Below are positions 24,301-36,367 of a stretch of DNA of 64,000 bases, in pieces. Below the pieces are notes generated by a model. That model saw nothing but the letters and a program-made list of their open reading frames with translations, was not told where the DNA came from and did no database searches. Within the stretch, counting starts at the first letter, position 1. The number at the start of each line of letters is the position of its first letter. Made by a program: the position numbers and the translations under genes. Origin of the DNA: Sordaria brevicollis (lineage: Eukaryota; Ascomycota; Sordariomycetes; Sordariales; Sordariaceae); contig JAUTDP010000006.1 in assembly GCA_033439795.1 (NCBI GenBank), positions 2,852,001-2,916,000 of the forward strand, given 5' to 3'.

Positions 24301-24714
24301 CAATTTCGGGAATTACGTAGGTATTATAATATTCGAAGGTAGCGGCTTTATAGTTATTATTATCGGCTTTTTCGGAAGCGCCCTAAATTTCTTAGGTAAT
24401 AGAGACGCGATAATTATTAATGGATTTGCAATTTAAACGGGTTTTCGCGATAGGGGTTTCTTTCTAATTTAATTTAGTTAATTCGAAATTAATTTTATTA
24501 GCGGCTTACGCTTTTAATTTGGCCGCTTCCTCTTAATCGCGCGCCATCGTTCGTTCGGTATTTTAATTATTTCGTATAGGTTATAGTCGTATAATTATTC
24601 GGGTATTTAAATAGGGTGCGGGGGATTATCGTATCGTACGCAATTAATCGTAATCTCTTTTTAAGGTAGGATATTTTATATCGTCCCTAATAAATATTAG
24701 TTTAATTTTACGAT

Positions 24715-24990
24715 TGTTACGGTAAAAAGGAAGAGTTTATAATAAAATAATAATAATCCTTAATTAATAGAAAATTATAAGATAAAGAAAAAAGGAAAAC
24801 TAATTGTATAAGAATAGAAGCGTAGGCGGAAAGATATAGGCCCTACGTTCTATAGAGTGAATAGGTTGTGTAGCGTTCGCTAGCATGAATAAGTGACCTG
24901 CAATAGTAAGTCCTTGGTTCACTTAGTTCCTTGAGCAACCTAGTGATATATAATAAGTTAGGTGACCAGCGGGTGAGCCGTGCCGTTATA
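24715..24990 (-). repeat. Gypsy LTR, 5' copy (minus orientation)
   Basis: 276 bp; aligns without gaps at its ends to the left copy. The differences seen are nearly all C/T or G/A transitions. The minus-strand start TATAACGG probably was TGTAACGG before mutation. Confidence 0.92.
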
Positions 24991-27900
24991 TATAATATTA
25001 AGATCTTCCTTTATTAATAGATAAAAAATGCCCGTAAAACTACCGACTTTATTACCATTATAGAGTATAGGAAGATGACGGAGTGCTTCGCTAGCTATAG
25101 TCTTACCGTTACTATTAGTAGTATACAAGCTGGTTCAAGTTATTATAGTTTGGCATTGCGTAACGAGATACGCTTTTTTCTCCAAAAAAATTCTTTTAAT
25201 TAATTCGACATTAGAAAAATTTATCAGGGTAATAAAGAAGCTAGTATTATAGATTTAAATACGTCGTTTTAATTGGAGACGTTTTTTAAGTAAATATGGC
25301 TATCCTTCAAATTAATAGTACCGAATCTAGTAGTATTACTTTTATAATTTATATTAATTCGTATAAGTATTTAATTATTACCTTTACTCTATATAATTAA
25401 ATTCTAATAAATATAATAATATATACCTCTCAATACGATTTATATAATTTCTACCCCTACGGCCGAGTAATAAGGTCGTATTATCCTTATTATATTTATT
25501 TTAATATTAGGTTACGCCGAACGAATTAGTACATTTTTGCCTCGTATTTTAGGTCTTTATTTATTTACGACTGGTATATTAAAACGAATACTATAAACGT
25601 TATTTAGTATGGGGGTTGTTTCTTCGTATATAATATTTAACCGTTTATTTAATAATATAGCCGATTAAGTAAAAAAGAATATTAAACGAATAATATATAA
25701 CCCGAACGGTATAATTGTTTATAATAATTTTAATTATAAAAATACCGTTCGTAAATTAATTAGAGGGAAGTAAGATTAAATAATTAATTTAATTATAGTT
25801 TTTTTAATTTATTATTTAGAATTACGCGGCCCTCTACTCTAATTTTCCTTAAACCGTAATTAGAAATTTACGCAAAAGATAGCGGTTATTTATTTATTAT
25901 TTCGGCGTAAAAGCGTTAATAATACTATCCGTTAGCTTATAGATTTTGCTTTCAAATTTGTATTTTTTCGTAAAGAAAAGTATAAGCTACCCGTTTTTCT
26001 TACTATAAAGTAGGTAAAGTATAAAGACTCTCCGTCTTTTTAAATCGGCGCTATATACGAGGATGAGGGAAAATTCGAAGGTATTTACTATATTTATAAA
26101 GACTTTTAGAATAACCGTCTCGAATTTAATAAATTAGCCCTTATTTAATAGTTAATATTCGTTTATAGTAATTAAAAAACGACGTCGTTTATTAAATATA
26201 TTTAATATTACGAGTTTAAAGCCAATAAATAATAGGAGTAAAGGAAATAGATAGTCCCTATTCCTATATTCTTTTATATAGAGATTAATTATTTTAAGAT
26301 ATTATTCCGTTATTTTTAGGACGCCGGCGATAAGCCTTTTTCGACTACTACGATCTTTTCCGACGTTTATTTCTTCCAACGTTTTAAGAATATTAAGAAA
26401 AAGAGGATTAAATATTATTAAACTATATTATTAATAATATATAACTTTATAGTAAGAATCCTTACTTTTATTATCGGCGAATTAATTTAATATTAAAGTT
26501 TTAAAAAGCTTTCTATTAATGGCATTAAAAATAAAATGTATAAAGTTTTTTAGGAAATTAATAATTATTTAAAATACGAATATAATTTACTAAAAATATT
26601 AAACCGCATTTAAGATATAGTATTTTCTATATAGGGATAGACTAGAGAATATTTAAATATTGAAAATAATAAGGTCGATATCGATATCGATATTAATATT
26701 AATATTAATATTAATATCGACGGACCTATATTAAACGGACCCACTTTAACCTTAGGGGTAAAAATCGATATCGAATTTAGGAATTATTATAAATTAATAT
26801 AAATAGTATTAATCCTTTTTTCGTTATACGAGGCTATTAGGGCTAGCGATTACGGTTTTCTTCGCGACTTTATTCCTATTTTACTTATTATTTTCTATAG
26901 TAGTAAATTATTAAATTATAGATTAGAAATATTATATTTCGCCTAACTCCTTTATAAGAATATATTTAATAAAAGATTTAAAAATATTATATTAAAAGGT
27001 AATTTAATTTATTATATTATTATTAATAGTAAATATAAACCGATCGATTTTATATTCGAATATTAAAACCACATTTATATAATTAATATTAAGAATAATA
27101 AGAATTCGATATATAACCTCGAGGTTATATTAAACCGCTTTACTCTTAATTTTAATATTTTTATAATAATTTGAAAAAATATAGAGCGGTTATAAAGAAG
27201 GATAACTAAAGGTATTTATATTACCGGCGATCCGTTTACGGATATTATATCGTATATATTAAAATTATATAACGATAATATAACGAAGCGGAAGACGACG
27301 CCAGCCTTATATCCTAATATCTTTAATACGCCTAATATCTATTTAATAGGATAATAAGCCCTAATAGAGAAATTAGTAGAATAGAATAAGGTTATTCCAA
27401 TTCCTATAAATATTATTAACTAATAGTATATACCGGGCATAATTTATTTTATTACCTAAAACGGTATTATTAATTACGATAATAAAAGAATACGTTTATA
27501 TAGCGAAGGTATTAATAAATTATATAATTTTAATATTAAAAGTAATATTAAGGATATATATAATAAAAGTATAGATATTAACGATTAAATTATATCTTTA
27601 TAAATAGATTTATCGGAATAAGCCTAAAGATTATCGGAGGTTTATATTAATCTAAATAATAATTTCGGAGTTTTTCGGAGTTTTTCGGAGGAAGTGTAAA
27701 AACAGTTGGAAATTTATATAGAATTAATATTATATATATATATATAAGAGATTTTAATTTCTATTTCTTATAAATTGGTAATTTAGTAACGGGAATACCG
27801 CTTTATTTCTTTTTACCCTTCCTTTTCCCCTTTAATAATATTACCTATATTATTAGTAAATCGGCTAGAATAATTTGTATGTTATTGAATTTATACAATG

Positions 27901-28269
27901 CAATTATTTAGATACCGAATTATATTAAAAGGTCGTTAAAAAGAAATTGTAGCCTCTCTTCCTTATTATTATTATTACAATGGGGAATTATTGGTAGCGA
28001 ATTAGTGAATTCGTTAAATAAATAATCGGTATTTTCGAAATTTTAAAATTATTATCGTAATATTAATAGACTTATTTTAGCCTTATTATCCTTTTATTCT
28101 ATTTATTTTACCTACTCTATTTATTCCCTTAGTATTATTACCTCCGGTATTATTAAAGATTTTTTAATTTTTAATTAAAAGGCTTTTAATTAAGGAATAT
28201 CGGCGGTAGTAATAGTAATACGAATAAGAGTATTAGTTAAAAGGGAAGTAGGGCGAGAAGCGTAATTAT

Positions 28270-30160
28270 TAGTACGTAATCGAAGTTAATGGGGCTATAG
28301 GGCGGGCCTTCCTTTTTCCTAATTATTATAAATATTAACGATTATTATTTTGCAAAATTTAATAAAATTATTATTATATTCTTTTTTATATTCCCAATTT
28401 CGTATATTAAATATTTTCTCCTCTAAAGTATTAAAATTATCGATTAGAAATATTTTATTTCGTTATATTATATTATCGGTAAATAGACGAATAATAGTAT
28501 TTTAGAATTTATCTAGTATTAATATTTGCGGCGTAATTATAAAAGTAGGTATTTTTATAGGAATAAAGTTTTATATTTTATTTTTATACTATTTTTTAAT
28601 GTATAAAAGTATTATATTGGCTAAAGTTCTAGCCGATGGCTTATTAAATATTTTATTTCTATCCGCGCTTTATAATAGTATTAATAAAATTTTACCTAAC
28701 GTTAGCGTATAATTAGAGCCGTTATAATATTTACCCTTAGGGATAGGGCGTTTATATTTAAGGTTATCGTTAAGAGGTTTTTAAAGATAATCGAATATAG
28801 CCTTTTAAAAATATAGAGCGTTGAATTATTTTATAAAAAGTAGGTCTTTCTTTTTATATTTTTTTCGAAATTTTTTATTAATTTCAAATTATTTAACTTT
28901 ATAAATAAATTTATAAAGAAAATACTATTTTATCCTTTTATCCGTTAATAGTTTATTAAAATTTACCGGTATTTTTTTATTATTATTACTTAGATTTTTA
29001 TTATTAACCGTTATAACGATTTCTATTAGCTTACTAAGTACGGTTGGAGTATATAATTAGCGGAATCGTTATAATTATCGGTTTTTTACTATTGAGCGTT
29101 GAAGCTATATATTTATTAATTTTAAATAATTAAATGCCTAATATAGCGTAAAGAAATATATTTATCCTTATTTGCCTTTAAAATTATTACGTATTATTTT
29201 TCTAAAGCGTTATTAAATATTTAAAATATTAGGGGTAAAAGGTATACTAAATTATACGATGCGTTTAATATTTAAGAGGTCTATATTTATATTTAATAAT
29301 ACTATTACTAAATATATACGATAATTTATTAATTCCGAAGTAAAGTCCTTATAAATAATATTTTTATTTATTGGGCGGATTAAAGTATTATATAAACGTA
29401 TAACTTTCCGATTAAATTCTTTATTAAAATTATATTATTTATAGAGGTAAGTAATAAGAATATATCGGGCTTTGGTTAATTTATTTCGGTTATTAATATA
29501 AACGATAATTTTAAGTATATTTTAACGAAACGATAATATTACGCTATTAATAAAGAAGTATAAATAGCGGAAATCCTATAAATAATTGCGGAGGAGTAGT
29601 TGGATAATAATAGAAATTTCCGGTCTATTTACCGACGTCCGAATAATCTTTATATTATTATTAAAATTTAGCTTCTTAATAATAAAATTTTAATAGATTT
29701 TAATTAATATAATTATATATTTAAATTACGGTATTTACTTTAGGATAAGCGGTCGTAAAGTATATAAATATTAGAATTCCTTTCGAAAGTCCCGCTATTC
29801 TAATATATAATATAATTCATCGATCGCGAAAAGACTAATCTTTAGGTAAAAGTCCGGCGATTTTAATATATTCTTAAAAGTAGGACTAATAGCGAATTCT
29901 AGGCTTAATAAAATATAAATATATTCTTTAGCTTCGATTTATTACTATACCCTTTTATTTTAAGCAATGATTTTAATTAATTATAATATTATAATTTATA
30001 AAATTAAACCGGAGAGGTTAATATTTATATTCGAAGAATTATATCCTTATTTATTTAAATAAGTTATAAATTAAGGACCTTAATAATAATATTATTATAT
30101 TAATTTTCGTTTAATTTCGTAAAGGGAATAATTTATATCGTAATTTTATTGCGCAATATT
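28270..30160 (-). pseudogene. RecQ-like DNA helicase relic
   Basis: Minus-strand reading gives helicase motifs in order: an N-terminal GK-like region near 30150 followed by IIPFTKLNEN; motif II LFAIDELYYILE (DExH box, 29816-29821 for Asp-Glu) followed by RDFRKEF and YLYTLRPL; then the C-terminal lobe IIYKDFTSELINYRIYL (about 29350), LNINIDLLNIKRIV and SIPFTPNILNIQQRFRKIIR (about 29220), where QRFGRA is expected of RecQ. Protein-like text continues to about 28270. Stops are TAA/TAG as in RIP. The first and second parts are in different frames, so an intron or frameshift lies near 29950. Family assignment from motif order is strong; exact ends are not known. Confidence 0.72.
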
Positions 30161-30737
30161 GAGAAAGTGTATAGGACGATATTTTTTCTATAACCCGTTA
30201 TTGCGACCAAAATTATATTAAATTATTTAATAATTAAGCGTACGATTAATTAAATTTATTTATTACGAGGCTATTTACCGCCGATAATATCTTTTATTAC
30301 CGTTAATACGTATTAAATATTAATGGGGTTATCGTCGTCGTTTATAATAAAATTAGTGAGGTTAATAATTAAACGAGGGGAAGAAAAACGCGTTGCGGAA
30401 GGAAAAAAAATATAATAGGTAAATAGCTATAGGGTAAAGATTATACTTATAAATTTTTATAAAATTGGGACGAAAAGTGAAGGCACAATATATAGATAGA
30501 TAATATATTATATTCGGGGAATATTTAATTTTTTTTATATTTAAAATTATATTTTAATATATAATAGTCGTATTAAAAAATTAATTATATTATTAAAACC
30601 GCTTTATCGAGAGTAATATTTGTATATATCTTGTATTATTAGAATATTTTGTTATGTATGTGGTGTTGCGCAGTATATTGTCGTATGTAGATGGGTTTGT
30701 ATAGTAGTTGGGAATATTTGATATTTTATTCTATTTG

Positions 30738-30752
30738 GTAAATTCAGACCTC
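30738..30752 (-). repeat. Candidate right terminal inverted repeat
   Basis: Reverse complement reads GAGGTCTGAATTTAC, 14 of 15 matching the left copy. Normal-composition DNA begins about 40 bp further right. Confidence 0.35.
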
Positions 30753-30789
30753 TTTTTTAGGCGTTTTCAATCAAATATAGTAATTATAT

Positions 30790-31183
30790 TAAAATAAAAG
30801 AATGTACGGACCCGACATGGTAAATATCGAAATTTTTAGAATGTGGAGTGGTCCGTGCAGCAAAAAACATGAACATGGCAATTACGATCTATGGAACGTC
30901 CTAGCCTAAAAAAGAAGAACGGTCTGAGTACTGAGATAACTCTCATTATGAAACAAAGTCAGTTGCGATACCAATTACTAGACCTACTCAGGAACAACCG
31001 CTATGTATATACAGATTGAAGAAACTGCACACGCAGAGTGTAGACAGGTGCCATCTCTTGGCAGGTGTAGTACCTACTGGGTGATGTCATATGGAAGGTG
31101 CAGCGTCTGGTTCAAGCTTAGCTGGGAGAGTCGGACAGTTTCTCAGGGAGCACCAGCTCCGGCAAAGTTGAATGCGAAGGGGA
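30790..31183. other. Return to normal composition; 3' region of the next gene
   Basis: Base composition returns to normal near 30790. A plus-strand open frame at 31003-31230 is antisense to the terminal exon of the small gene and is not taken as coding. Confidence 0.4.
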
Positions 31184-31694
31184 CTACTTCAAAGCGCGGC
31201 GGCGCCGGGGAGGGAGTGGATTCTTCTTAAGGTTTCCGAGGGTGGGGTCTTTGAGCGCTGCGATGCAGAAGTCTCTGATTTCAGGAAAGGTCTTCTCTGT
31301 TTGATCGAATTAACCACGTTAATTAGTCATTGAGAGGGTTGTCGAAGAGTTTAAGAAGACACGAAGACACAAAACACGTACCCATTGTCCGCTCCCATCC
31401 GCACGGATCCAACAAAACATGGCCGATCTCAAGTGCCATGCTCATGATGGCCGACCCTTCTCCATCGCCGCCGCGACACAAGCAGTGGTAGTCAAAGAAG
31501 GTTCCATCGGGAATGGTGTACACGCATTGTGAATACTTTAGGGTATGGATGTTGTGCTCGATTCCGGTCAGCATTCTCGGCGTATGCTCTATGGCTTTTT
31601 GGGCACACCATGAGAGATGGTACTTGGAAAAGTCCTGGAAGGAAACGGGGCCGGCGATGGCCCTGATGACGTGGGAAAGTTTCATGATGTTCAT
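31184..31694 (-). CDS. Small cysteine-containing protein of unknown function
   Basis: Minus-strand exons 31694-31382 and 31296-31184 flank an 85-nt intron (GTACGTG donor, CAG acceptor) and give 141 residues. The joined reading ends GNLKKNPLPPRRRRALK before TAG. There are six cysteines, in YHLSWC, YSQCVY, YHCLC, DPCGWE and DFCIAAL, and no obvious signal peptide unless the weakly hydrophobic start MKLSHVIRAIAGPVSF serves as one. The spacing faintly recalls CFEM-like secreted proteins but does not fit that pattern well. The alternative start at 31685 removes three residues. It lies about 500 bp beyond the edge of the RIP island. Confidence 0.6.
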
Positions 31695-32937
31695 GTAGTT
31701 GTGAAAGTAGCTCTGATGGATGGTATGAAGGAAGGATGGGCGGGTGATGGAAATTGGGAACAAAAAAGGAAGAGAGAGGGAAGAGATCCATGTATGAGTG
31801 AGTGAGAACCTTGATGGCCATCATCTTATCGATAACGCTGATAAGACAACAAGAAGCCCAAACAACTTCCAACCCTGCAGCGACTGGCATACCGCATCGC
31901 ACTTCTTTCCCACATCTATGCACTTGAGGTTCGCATGCTTTGGCTCCCGCTCTTGGAAAGTTTGGGATATATCTACAAATAAATAATGTCAAGCGTACCA
32001 AGATTATCCAGCTCATGCGCAAACAAGCATTGGATGGTATACTTGATTGGCCGATTTTATTACTCACTCAACTTGTATATAATGTTGGCTCAATCTGTCG
32101 AGATGTGGGTTTTGTACATTAAGTGATCCAGGTCATTCCACTTTGGAGGTTTGGAAAAAGAATGGCGCATGTGTTTGGCAAAAATCAGTAGTGCAAACTC
32201 CATGCAAATGCCATTATTAGATTACTTGGTGAATAACGGCAAGGTTGTTGGGTTTCATATCGGTTCGATATTTTCCATTATCTCCAACTATGTTCACTAT
32301 CCATTATTCCAAAGGAGTGTGTGGTATATCTGCAAACAACAAGGGTATCAATCAATCAATCTCCTCTTCTCCCATTTCCTTCTCTTCCGCCTCCAGCCAC
32401 ATTCTTTCCAAGTTATGTACCATTATGTAAATGAGTGTCGTGAATTCATGAGAAATGTCCAAGCCAACCAATCCAGTTCCATCCCCCATTCCCATTTTGT
32501 CCCATCAATCATTAGATTTCCTGCGGCCCCAAACGCTGCACATTCCCGATCATGACCACGGCCGCATCAACATCCGCTCGTACATACATCCGAACGTGCA
32601 AGGGAATACACATATACATGTCCCACGTCCCACGTCCCACCACCATCCCGCTTGTAAGGCGTTTTTGGTTGTCGAGGTGAGGTGTAACGCAGCAAAGAAG
32701 CGTAGTACTTCTAGAACAAAACACTCCGGGGAACACAAAACACAGGCATCCGCCAACACCGCATCATGTCCCTCCGTTAGTCGATTAAACACTAAAACGT
32801 CCACCGCTTGTTCATCATACTGGAATGTCCAAAGCCAGCACACCCACCCCGCCGCTCATACCCCAAATGGAAAAACATTAAAAGGCTCAAACAGGGAATC
32901 AAAGCGGTGGAACTTCCCTGTCCGTTGTTCATAACAA
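31695..32937. other. Intergenic between two minus-strand genes
   Basis: Holds the promoter of the small gene and the 3' region of the GPI-protein gene. The part from 32400 to 32900 is CA/CCA-rich. No gene supported. Confidence 0.4.
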
Positions 32938-35900
32938 TTACAAGAAAAGGATGGCTGCCAAGATGGTAGCCAACAAAGCCGCTACCGATGGTGACTGAGC
33001 GACGTTGCCCGCTGCGGTGATAGGGGCTGAGGGGCTCGGCACTGAGCCGGTCGACGTGATGAAGCCCGTGCTGGGGACACTAACAGTGCCGTTACCGGGT
33101 GCAGTGATCGATGGTCCGACGCTCGAAATTGAGGGTAGCGACGAGGCTGACGGGGAAGACGATGAAACCGACACCTGTCCAGTGGAAGTGGCAGTGGCGG
33201 AAGATACCCCAATTGCAGACGACCTCGTGGTGGACGATGATGACGGCTCGGCTGAGCTGGACGGTACAGAGGATGAGGACACGGCCGAAGTCAACGACTC
33301 GAGTGATGAGGATGACACAGCCGAAGATGATGCGGTCGAGACTGTCGACAAAGTCTCCGAAACCGCCGTGCTTGAAGCTGAAGACGAGGAGGTTAGGACT
33401 TCCGAAGAAGACGAAACAGCCGGCACGGCAGAAGACGTAGGAACCACGGGCTCAGAAGAAGAGACAGGTGGCTGGGACGAAGCCTCAGTCGACGACACGA
33501 CTACTGGCTCAGAAGAAATAACTACCGTCGTGGAAGAAGAAGGAGGGGGTGGTGAAGAAGAGGAGGAAGTGATAGCCGGCTCTGACGAGGTAGAGGGCAA
33601 GACCGGCTCAGAAGACGAACTTGGCTCACTTGACGAAGGTTGAGCAGAAGAGCTCGAAGACGTCGGAGGAACGTCAGATGTAGTCGTGGTGGAAGGCTCT
33701 GGGGCTGGCTGAGAGGATGAGGAAGAGATGGGTACGGGCTCGGTGCTCGAGTTTGGTGCTTGTTGCGAAGTTGTCGAGATCGTGGGTGTGGCAGACTCGA
33801 CCGGCTGAGGGGGTACGCTGGATGGGGCAGGAGAGGGATTCTGTGCATCGCAATAGTTGATGAACTGTGCCCATATGGGTTCAAGATATTCCTTGGCGTT
33901 TCTCTTCTCCAGACTTTCAGGTTTGTCCTCTATACACTTTGTGCATTGTTTGTAATATTCATTGAACGGGGAGTCTTCCAAACAAAGATCAGGGGTTTTA
34001 CCGATCTGTTGGGCTTCAAGGTAGGCATCTGCGCATTCGTCGTAACAGAGCGCGGGATGACCATCAGGAACTGCCCGCTTGGACAAAAGTCGGCGTTTAT
34101 ACCCGTATCCCGCAGAAGACGAGCTAATGGACGTTGGGCTCGGCGGAGGCCAGGTTAGATCGGTTTGGACATCCCAGTTACCGGTGGTAATGGTCGAAGT
34201 GACACCATCAACCTCGACGATTACAAGCTCTTGCTCAAATATATCATCGCTCAAACCGAAGGCGTTGGGGTTGAGATAGAAGTATCCCGGGGTCGGAGGG
34301 TAATAGGCAGTGTCGTTCTCTGGCCAGGTTACTTTAGGACGCAATGGAGCTGGCTCACACCAGTCCGGGTGGCACACAAAGTCATCCGCCGGCACATCAG
34401 CCCACAAGTTGCAATTGTCTGTAGGCTTCTTGCAAACGAATCCAGGCTTGCAACCCCATGTAAGATCAGAGCTCCGATTATACTGTTGTCGAAGGGTGGG
34501 CGTTGTGATACTTGTAGCGGCACAAGTCGTGATCGACCTCGTGACGGTGGTGGCAATAGTGATCGTCGAGGGTGGCTTGGTAATTATCTGTGTAATGGTT
34601 TGAGGAGGTACCGAGTACGTTGTCGTGCTCGTTACCGTAGAAGCGGGCAGCGTGGTCGTGATCGTTGTTCCATCAAGGGTCAAAGTTGTGGTCACAGGGG
34701 GTACGACTGACGTGAGGGTGGTCAAGACTGTTGTTCCCGGGAGGGTCAGAGTAGAGACTGTGTGCTCCGTTTGAGTGATCGTATGGTCTAACGTCTGCGT
34801 GACAATTGTTGGAGGGAGCGTGATGGTGATGGGAGTGCCTGAAACGGTTGTCGTGATGGGAGGCGGAACGACAGTCGCGGTCGTAGTGAAAAACTCCGTT
34901 GCAGTCGTGCGATCAGTGATAGTCTGAACGGATGTGAAGGAGCTGACAACAACTGATGTGACTACGGCCGTTTGGGTTGTGTAGAAAGTAGTGCTATCGG
35001 TGACGGTTACCGGGTAAGAGGTAACTGTAGTGAATGTTGTTGTTTCAGTCGTACCACTGACAACAGTGCTAAGCACAACGTCCGTTTGCGTTGTCGTTGT
35101 CGGAACCAACGTGGTATAGATGTCCGTGATTGTGTGATAGTCAGTTGTCCATATCGTCTCGGTGCCCGTCACGGTAACTGGGTAGGAACTAATTTCAGTA
35201 GTAGTCGTAGTGCAAATCACCTCCACATACTCCGTTGTTGGCTTCTCGACGATCTAAGTGAATGTCAGTTAGCATGATTCAAGCTACTCAAAATGAATGG
35301 GGCAAAGCTTACATGCGTGCTCGTGTAGGTCGCCGTGATGGTGGACCAGAGAGTTGTGCTATCAATCACAGTATACGGGACAGAGATAGCCGTTGTGTGG
35401 ATGACAGTTTCCACGTTTGTTGTCGGGACATAAACGGTCGTTGGGACTGTGGTCGGGACTGGGATCTCGACCGTTGTTTTAACGACCGAGGTCTCGGTGG
35501 TTGTCTTCCATGTGGTCGTCGTGCTGACAACACAATACGAGGAATGGTCCTCCCCATTGCAAATGCTAACTGTTGTAGTGACGGGGTAACTCTGCAATCC
35601 CGTTAGTCACACGAGTCTGATGAAATCACGATCATAAATCAACTTACTGTTGTGTAGACTGAGGTTGCGGTAATTGTCTCGTAGTCAGTGGCGGTCTCCG
35701 TGTATCCAGATGTGACGATGGCCGTGTTAGTGAGTGTCCTGGTGTCAGAAACGGTGGTGGTGACCTGAACGCATATATCAGCATGTGAAGTGGGCGGGAA
35801 AGGAAAGAGAAAGAGAGCAAGACAGGCGTTTCTGTTGTAAGGCAGGCAAGATTTCTCGGCAGTTTGGAGTAACCCATAGCTTCAGACAGAAAGTCTGAAG

Positions 35901-36367
35901 ATATCTGGTGCAACTTGTTTATCGCCGCGCCGATCATGACTTACCAATTCTGTTACTGTCACTGTACAGGTAGAGGCAGGCTGAGGGACGCTAGTCTGCT
36001 GTTAGATTCATAACTTCTTCCATTCAAAGATTGAGGTCGGCCTACTAGGAAGTTGTAGTGATCCTACCAAGTGTTAGCCATGAACAGAACATCTCGTTAA
36101 TTGATCTTTCACTTACACAATTGGCTCGACGCACTTGCGGCAATCGTGCCAATACTTCTTGCAGAAACCTTTGCCGTGATCATGGCCATAGTCCCCACCA
36201 CCGCCATGATAAGCAGTAAAGCTATCTTCGGGCGCAGAAGACTCAACTGGAGCAGCACTTGAGACCTCGGTGGTGTTGGACCTTGGATAAATCGGCCTTT
36301 CAGCAGCGGAGACGAGCTGGGTTAGGGCCAACGCTCCGAGCGTGCCCAAAACCCTCGTAACAAGCAT
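32938..36367 (-). CDS. Ser/Thr-rich GPI-anchored cell-wall protein
   Basis: Minus-strand exons 36367-36117, 36063-36046, 35990-35945, 35764-35648, 35591-35313 and 35253-32938 give about 1,008 residues in one frame. Residues 1-21 are a signal peptide (MLVTRVLGTLGALALTQLVSA). A Gly/His-rich segment and a WHDCRKC motif follow. Residues about 85-480 are Thr/Val-rich repeats (TTTVS, TVTDSTT and similar). About 480-710 is a cysteine-rich region (LTWGCKPGFVC, DDFVCHPDWCEP, ALCYDECADAYLEA, QCTKCIEDKP) with Lys-Arg sites. About 710-975 is Ser/Pro-rich and the end is a GPI signal (SVAALLATILAAILFL). This is the layout of fungal adhesin-like wall proteins, heavily O-glycosylated and covalently held in the wall. 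Exon 2 is only 18 nt; the splicing of exons 2-3 is the least certain part. Confidence 0.82.

Larger units (their letters stand above)
18119..24990 (-). mobile_element. Complete Ty3/Gypsy LTR retrotransposon, RIP-inactivated
   Basis: Two 276-bp direct repeats bound the element and identical TATAA pentamers (18114-18118, 24991-24995) flank it. A polypurine tract AAAGGGGGGGGTAA on the minus strand (18395-18408) lies next to the left LTR, so the coding strand is minus. Reading minus, right to left: a Gag zinc-knuckle relic (YYTKNYPKKPNSG) at about 22800-22865; reverse transcriptase with TYIDNTLIYSNN at about 20940-20970 (from YIDD) and FYVIKTKFLGFIIGI; integrase with LATAYPKRNKIRKLI at about 19810-19850 and YNNLINIIDPLSKI at about 19570. 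The order gag, RT, integrase is Ty3/Gypsy. Every frame is full of TAA/TAG stops. Total 6,872 bp. Confidence 0.92.
17706..27699 (+). pseudogene. DUF6589-like protein gene, RIP-mutated and split by a Gypsy element
   Basis: ATG 17706 opens a frame (SFPALATYLHPSQGQL) that reaches the Gypsy insertion at 18118. Removing 18119-24995 (element plus one TATAA copy) keeps the frame. The motif GIIVYNNFNYKNTVR at about 25711 and AIRASDYGFLRDFIPILL then FYSSKLLNYRLEIL at about 26830-26930 are in the same register, and the frame ends at TAA 27697-27699, giving about 1,038 codons. Stops inside are TAA and TAG at positions where CAA or CAG would fit, the expected RIP damage; I saw no frameshift at the checkpoints. 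The motifs resemble DUF6589 (the 'vYDN.nf.dt' box and the 'fYa.g..kYa.E.L' region), a domain of unknown function found in fungal repeat-associated proteins. The family call is from memory. Confidence 0.6.
17534..30752. mobile_element. Candidate composite DNA element (DUF6589 + RecQ-like helicase), RIP-mutated
   Basis: Seen: GAGGTCTGAGTTTAC at 17534-17548 and its reverse complement with one mismatch at 30738-30752, close to the two edges of the A+T-rich island. Inside lie a plus-strand DUF6589-like relic starting 172 bp from the left end and a minus-strand RecQ-like helicase relic whose start faces the right end. Without the nested Gypsy element and one TATAA copy the unit is about 6.3 kb. Inference: the two genes are one transposable unit. 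Against it: no target-site duplication is evident and a 15-bp repeat could be chance. Confidence 0.4.

Noticed and set aside
17470..30790. A+T-rich block as a centromere core
   Set aside because: Only about 13 kb long and fully explained by recognisable RIP-mutated elements with defined ends; Neurospora centromeres are far longer.
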